Source: Smittium culicis (lineage: Eukaryota; Kickxellomycota; Harpellomycetes; Harpellales; Legeriomycetaceae). Taken from it: 24,268 bases of DNA. Under the pieces are notes generated by a model. That model saw only the letters and a list, made by a program, of their open reading frames with translations, did no database searches and was not told the origin of the DNA. The position numbers were made by a program, and so were the translations under genes. Shown in pieces: positions 21,665 to 24,268 of this stretch (positions within the stretch are counted from its first letter, which is position 1; every line of letters begins with the position of its first letter). The stretch spans positions 2,941 to 27,208 of the forward strand of contig LSSN01000310.1 in the NCBI GenBank assembly GCA_001970855.1. Direction: 5' to 3'.

Positions 21665-22033
21665 ATGATGAACAATAACAACAAGGGAATAATGCCAGCA
21701 GAAAAAATTGCAGGTCAAAGAATTCCAGCATCAAGCAGGTACGCAGCTAGGAGTAGCGACACTATGGAACACGAGACTGAATTGTCACATTCTCACGGCT
21801 CAAAAGCAATGACCAAGAAACATTCAGGAGATATGATTTCAGAAGAAGAAGATGATGAATTATCTCCCGAAGAGAAGTTGGAGATTCTTAAAGAAGAACG
21901 CGAAATCCAGAAGCAAAATATGCTGCATGACCGCCATTTGATGAATTATACTAACCGCGAGTCCAACATGTCTATGAATCTCGCAAACAACAACATTAAC
22001 AGTTCAGTCAATCAGCCAAGAAAACATAATTAA
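21665..22033 (+). CDS. Small hydrophilic protein of unknown function, 122 aa
   Basis: I do not recognise this protein. The intact frame runs from the first of two adjacent ATGs (21665; the next is 21668) to TAA at 22031-22033. A start context of five to six A residues precedes it. Residues 3-6 are an Asn run. Residues 11-31 are basic and small (PAEKIAGQRIPASSRYAARS). Residues 35-57 are rich in His, Ser and Lys. Residues 60-65 are an acidic patch (EEEDDE). Residues 66-93 are charged and helix-prone, starting LSPEEKLEILKEER, possibly a short coiled coil. The C-terminal 25 residues are Asn-rich. There is no signal peptide, membrane segment or cysteine. G+C content and codon balance are well above the flanks, which argues that it is real. 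It lies 213 bases after the stop of another small + strand coding exon and converges with Dim1. It could be a disordered regulatory or RNP-associated protein, but nothing in the sequence decides this. Confidence 0.75.
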   Translation: MMNNNNKGIMPAEKIAGQRIPASSRYAARSSDTMEHETELSHSHGSKAMTKKHSGDMISEEEDDELSPEEKLEILKEEREIQKQNMLHDRHLMNYTNRESNMSMNLANNNINSSVNQPRKHN

Positions 22034-22417
22034 TTGATTGTTATTTTATACTAAATTTCCATCTTAATAACCAAGTCAATTTATAAATTTTCTCTGGTTT
22101 TAACATGCAAATAAAACTTAAATTTTGTATTTTAATAAAAATAAATTAAATAAAATCTAATATTTTATGAGCTTGTTATGCTGAAAAAAAATGGGGTTAT
22201 TATAAGTACGAATAAAATTTTAAATCAGCTTCCTTCAAAGATGGCAGCAATTGATTAAGAAAGAGTGAGAAAGATAAGGAAAAATTAAAATAAATTTTAT
22301 TAAAAGGTAAAAAGATATATGGCCAATTAGAAAGTAAGAGAAATATATTACCAGACATGAAAAAAGATTAATTATATGTTGAGAAGGGGAAGTTGAAATA
22401 GTTTGATATGTGAGCAA
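22034..22417. other. Convergent intergenic region between the 122-codon gene and Dim1
   Basis: The region holds the 3' ends of both genes and A-rich signals on the + strand side. The minus-strand open frame over 22235-22417 directly follows the Dim1 stop and has no protein-like content. Confidence 0.7.
22110..22115 (+). terminator. Candidate polyadenylation signal AATAAA for the 122-codon gene
   Basis: AATAAA lies 77 bases after the stop codon, and two more A-rich copies follow at about 22133-22145. Placement is right for a 3' UTR signal, but the hexamer is frequent by chance here. Confidence 0.3.
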
Positions 22418-22846
22418 CTAATATTTATATTTAGTCGAATAATCTTTCGGTGATATCACCAAACCTCGACCTTTTCTGGCGCCGCGGTAGACAGTTTCGA
22501 CGATATCAATAAATTCTTGTTTTTCAGCAATGGGCCAATTGATTTTGTTATTGTTACCAGTGCCCAGATCGATCATAATGTGTTTGTTTCGGTAGAAAAA
22601 CATAACTGTACATTGGTCATAGAGTTCGTACATGACGTTGAAGTCGGGGACTTCAGTTAAGTCTACGAGGTATATTACGGCAAAGTTTTTTATTTTTTCT
22701 GCTACGCGATAAAGTGTTTCGTCCATAATCATGCATTCAGGATCCCAATCATGACCAAATCTAATGATAACAACGCGATCCTCTTCAGATAAGATGGCCT
22801 GATCGACTTGCCATCCATTTGTTAAATGCTGTAGGAAATAAGACAT
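22418..22846 (-). CDS. DIB1: U5 snRNP 15-kDa protein Dim1/Dib1 (TXNL4A orthologue), 142 aa
   Basis: Dim1/Dib1 is a thioredoxin-fold protein of the U4/U6.U5 tri-snRNP, essential for pre-mRNA splicing and located in the nucleus. The product has the usual 142 residues of the family. It keeps the hallmark stretches NGWQVDQAILSEEDRVV (about residues 10-26), RFGHDWDPECM (29-39), NFAVIYLVDLTEVPDF (54-69), the near-invariant RNKHIMIDLGTGNNNKINW block (86-104), and a C-terminus ending KDYSTKYKY. As in other Dim1 proteins, the thioredoxin CxxC active site is absent. The ATG at 22844-22846 gives the canonical MSY start, and I see no intron. The gene converges on the 122-codon + strand gene, with 384 bases between the two stop codons. 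Because Dim1 works only in the spliceosome, its presence fits a genome that uses introns. Recognition is by near-identity to the family consensus across the whole length. Confidence 0.98.
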   Translation of the reverse strand: MSYFLQHLTNGWQVDQAILSEEDRVVIIRFGHDWDPECMIMDETLYRVAEKIKNFAVIYLVDLTEVPDFNVMYELYDQCTVMFFYRNKHIMIDLGTGNNNKINWPIAEKQEFIDIVETVYRGARKGRGLVISPKDYSTKYKY

Positions 22847-23993
22847 TAAGATGTTTATCGAAGGCCTAGAAAAGCTATATCAAATATTGGCAGATTAGGT
22901 TTGAAAGAGATAATGTTAAAAATTGAAAGAAATATTTTGATGCTATTATTTGACAGTTGGGCATGTAAGGCAACAAAAGAGAAATTAAAAAAGACTCAAA
23001 TGTTACAAATATTTAATAAATCAAACTGATTTAAAATTATGTATAAAAAAAGCTTTGTTTTAATTTCTGGTAGTATTATGACTAAACGAATCAATTATCA
23101 TTTTTAGTAAAATTTGAATTTATGAGCTATTATTGGCTCGGGCGTTTATTACCCTTCAAGAGTTACAAGCTATTAAATAGAGGCTAATTTACTTGATTAA
23201 AAAAAATGCCTAGATAGCATAAGTCTCCAATTATTTTCTGGTATAAAAAATTAGACGAATAGACTCATAGAAGATTCAGTAATATGAATGCTTATTTGTG
23301 AGAAAATGTGAACATTTATAATAAATATAATAAATAGCAACAAACTAATTTGTATTAATTTAGTTAGGTATATAATTTCAGCTAATAGTAAAAAAGGCAT
23401 AAAATTAAGCAAATATGAAGGCTCTAAGAATGTTTACAGTGTGTATTTTTGTTCGTCGCTTTCTGGCGCCAATACTCGTATTTTTTCTAGTCATATATAA
23501 TTGGACAAGTCAAATCAATACAACTTGTTATTGGATTCAGTAATCTTAATAGCCAATATTTTTTTGTAATAGCAAATTAATTTATTATATAAGATTCGGT
23601 TGGCTAGGTTTCAAAATCAAAGTGTAAGTAAAAAAGTAAACTTTAGCTGAAAGAGACAGTTTTGCATTCCTGTTACTATACAGAAAATTCTGTGCTAATT
23701 CACGGGCTTTTTACATTTATTTATCTTTTTAAAATAATAAAGATTTTAATTACTGTCATATTTTCTTTTTATATTGTAAACTATCATATCGATATCTCTG
23801 CAACAGAAAAAAATTGATTTGTTTATTTTTGCATTATTGACTTTTAAAGCGTGTATAACCTTTCCACAATTACCTACCAACCAGAATATTCTAATTCTTC
23901 GAGTATATACTAAATAGTTTAATAACAGTCTTACTTCAATCTCATTTTACCTCAAATATTTTTACCAGAAACGAACAATAAATTATATTTACT
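22847..23993. other. Dim1 upstream region and spacer, with one 42-codon ORF
   Basis: The part next to 22846 should contain the Dim1 promoter on the minus strand. On the + strand, ATG 23415 opens a 42-codon frame to TAA 23541-23543 with a hydrophobic core (FLAPILVFFLVIYNW), discussed as a finding. Nothing else is recognised. Confidence 0.5.
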
Positions 23994-24000
23994 ATGGAAA
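23994..24000 (+). CDS. Candidate first coding exon (ATG GAA A), gene continuing past the window end
   Basis: The bases ATGGAAA are followed at once by GTAAGT at 24001, a consensus 5' splice site, and then by a compact intron with a TACTAAT branch sequence and a TAG acceptor. Short first exons of this type are common in fungal genes that encode conserved housekeeping proteins. After the first acceptor (24050) the spliced frame stays open to a TAA at 24075-24077, so at least one further intron would be needed; a second donor (GTAAAT at 24071) exists. The protein cannot be identified because nearly all of it would lie outside the window. The gene call rests only on the splice signals. Confidence 0.35.
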
Positions 24001-24050
24001 GTAAGTGTCCCCATTTTTTTATCTTTGACATTTTTGCTACTAATTTGTAG
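24001..24050 (+). other. Probable 50-nt spliceosomal intron
   Basis: The stretch has a 5' GTAAGT, a T-rich middle, TACTAAT at 24038-24044 (one base from the yeast TACTAAC branch consensus) and a 3' TTTGTAG ending at 24050. The six-base gap from branch sequence to acceptor is short but within fungal practice. A second possible acceptor, TTGCAG, ends at 24063. This is the clearest complete set of splice signals I found in the window. Confidence 0.45.
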
Positions 24051-24268
24051 CTACTACTTGCAGCGAAAGCGTAAATTAAAATTTTCATCTCTTTTAAAAT
24101 AGATACATTATTCGATTTAAAGGTATTTCATCAATTATTTTCTATGTCACGGCTCATATCTCAATTTATCATTTCTGCATAATATTTGCTGATTGCAAAA
24201 ATATTCAATTTCATTAAACCCATCTATTTATATCTTTTTGACGATTTTTATTTTAATAATATTTAAAA

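Noticed and set aside
1..24268. tRNA, rRNA and CRISPR signals
   Set aside because: No B-box-like GGTTCGANTCC with a matching A box, no rRNA-like conserved blocks, and no regularly spaced direct repeats were found by eye.

Overview
The window is very AT-rich (intergenic DNA roughly 80% A+T by eye) and gene-poor, and the genes it holds are eukaryotic. They are a Pumilio/PUF RNA-binding protein, the U5 snRNP protein Dim1/Dib1, two small unrecognised proteins, and a possible first exon with a near-perfect fungal-type intron. The PUF protein looks most like the fungal Puf4/Mpt5 group. The relic retroelement resembles families I associate with early-diverging fungi, possibly insect-gut Kickxellomycotina/Harpellales. 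That assignment is a guess from memory; a fungus is likely, a precise lineage is not supported.

Layout. Positions 1-153 hold what looks like the right end of a TTAA-flanked (piggyBac-type) element. From 154 to about 7.8 kb I find no convincing gene, only AT-rich DNA with scattered repeats, including a 39-bp tandem duplication near 5.3 kb. From about 7.83 to 10.4 kb lies a heavily mutated retrotransposon on the + strand. Its gag tail, reverse transcriptase, RNase H and perhaps a tyrosine-recombinase region follow in order, with many stops and frameshifts. From 11.5 to 11.9 kb there is a second, unidentified decayed coding patch.

From 13.4 to 16.0 kb (minus strand) is the intact PUF gene. It is flanked at 12.6 kb and 20.4 kb by two diverged copies of an undescribed dispersed repeat that share a 23-base exact core encoding QFNIIGL. 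The stretch 16.0-20.2 kb looks empty.

From 21.0 kb onward the DNA becomes gene-like again. A small + strand coding exon ends at 21451 and has no start codon in its own frame. An intact 122-codon gene follows (21665-22033, +), then Dim1 (22418-22846, -, convergent), then a candidate first exon at 23994 whose gene would continue past the window. There is no operon logic; each gene appears to be transcribed alone. No tRNA, rRNA or CRISPR was found. The most interesting items are the missed small exon at 21.2-21.45 kb, the QFNIIGL repeat family, the TTAACCC element ends, and the readable path of decay in the retroelement.
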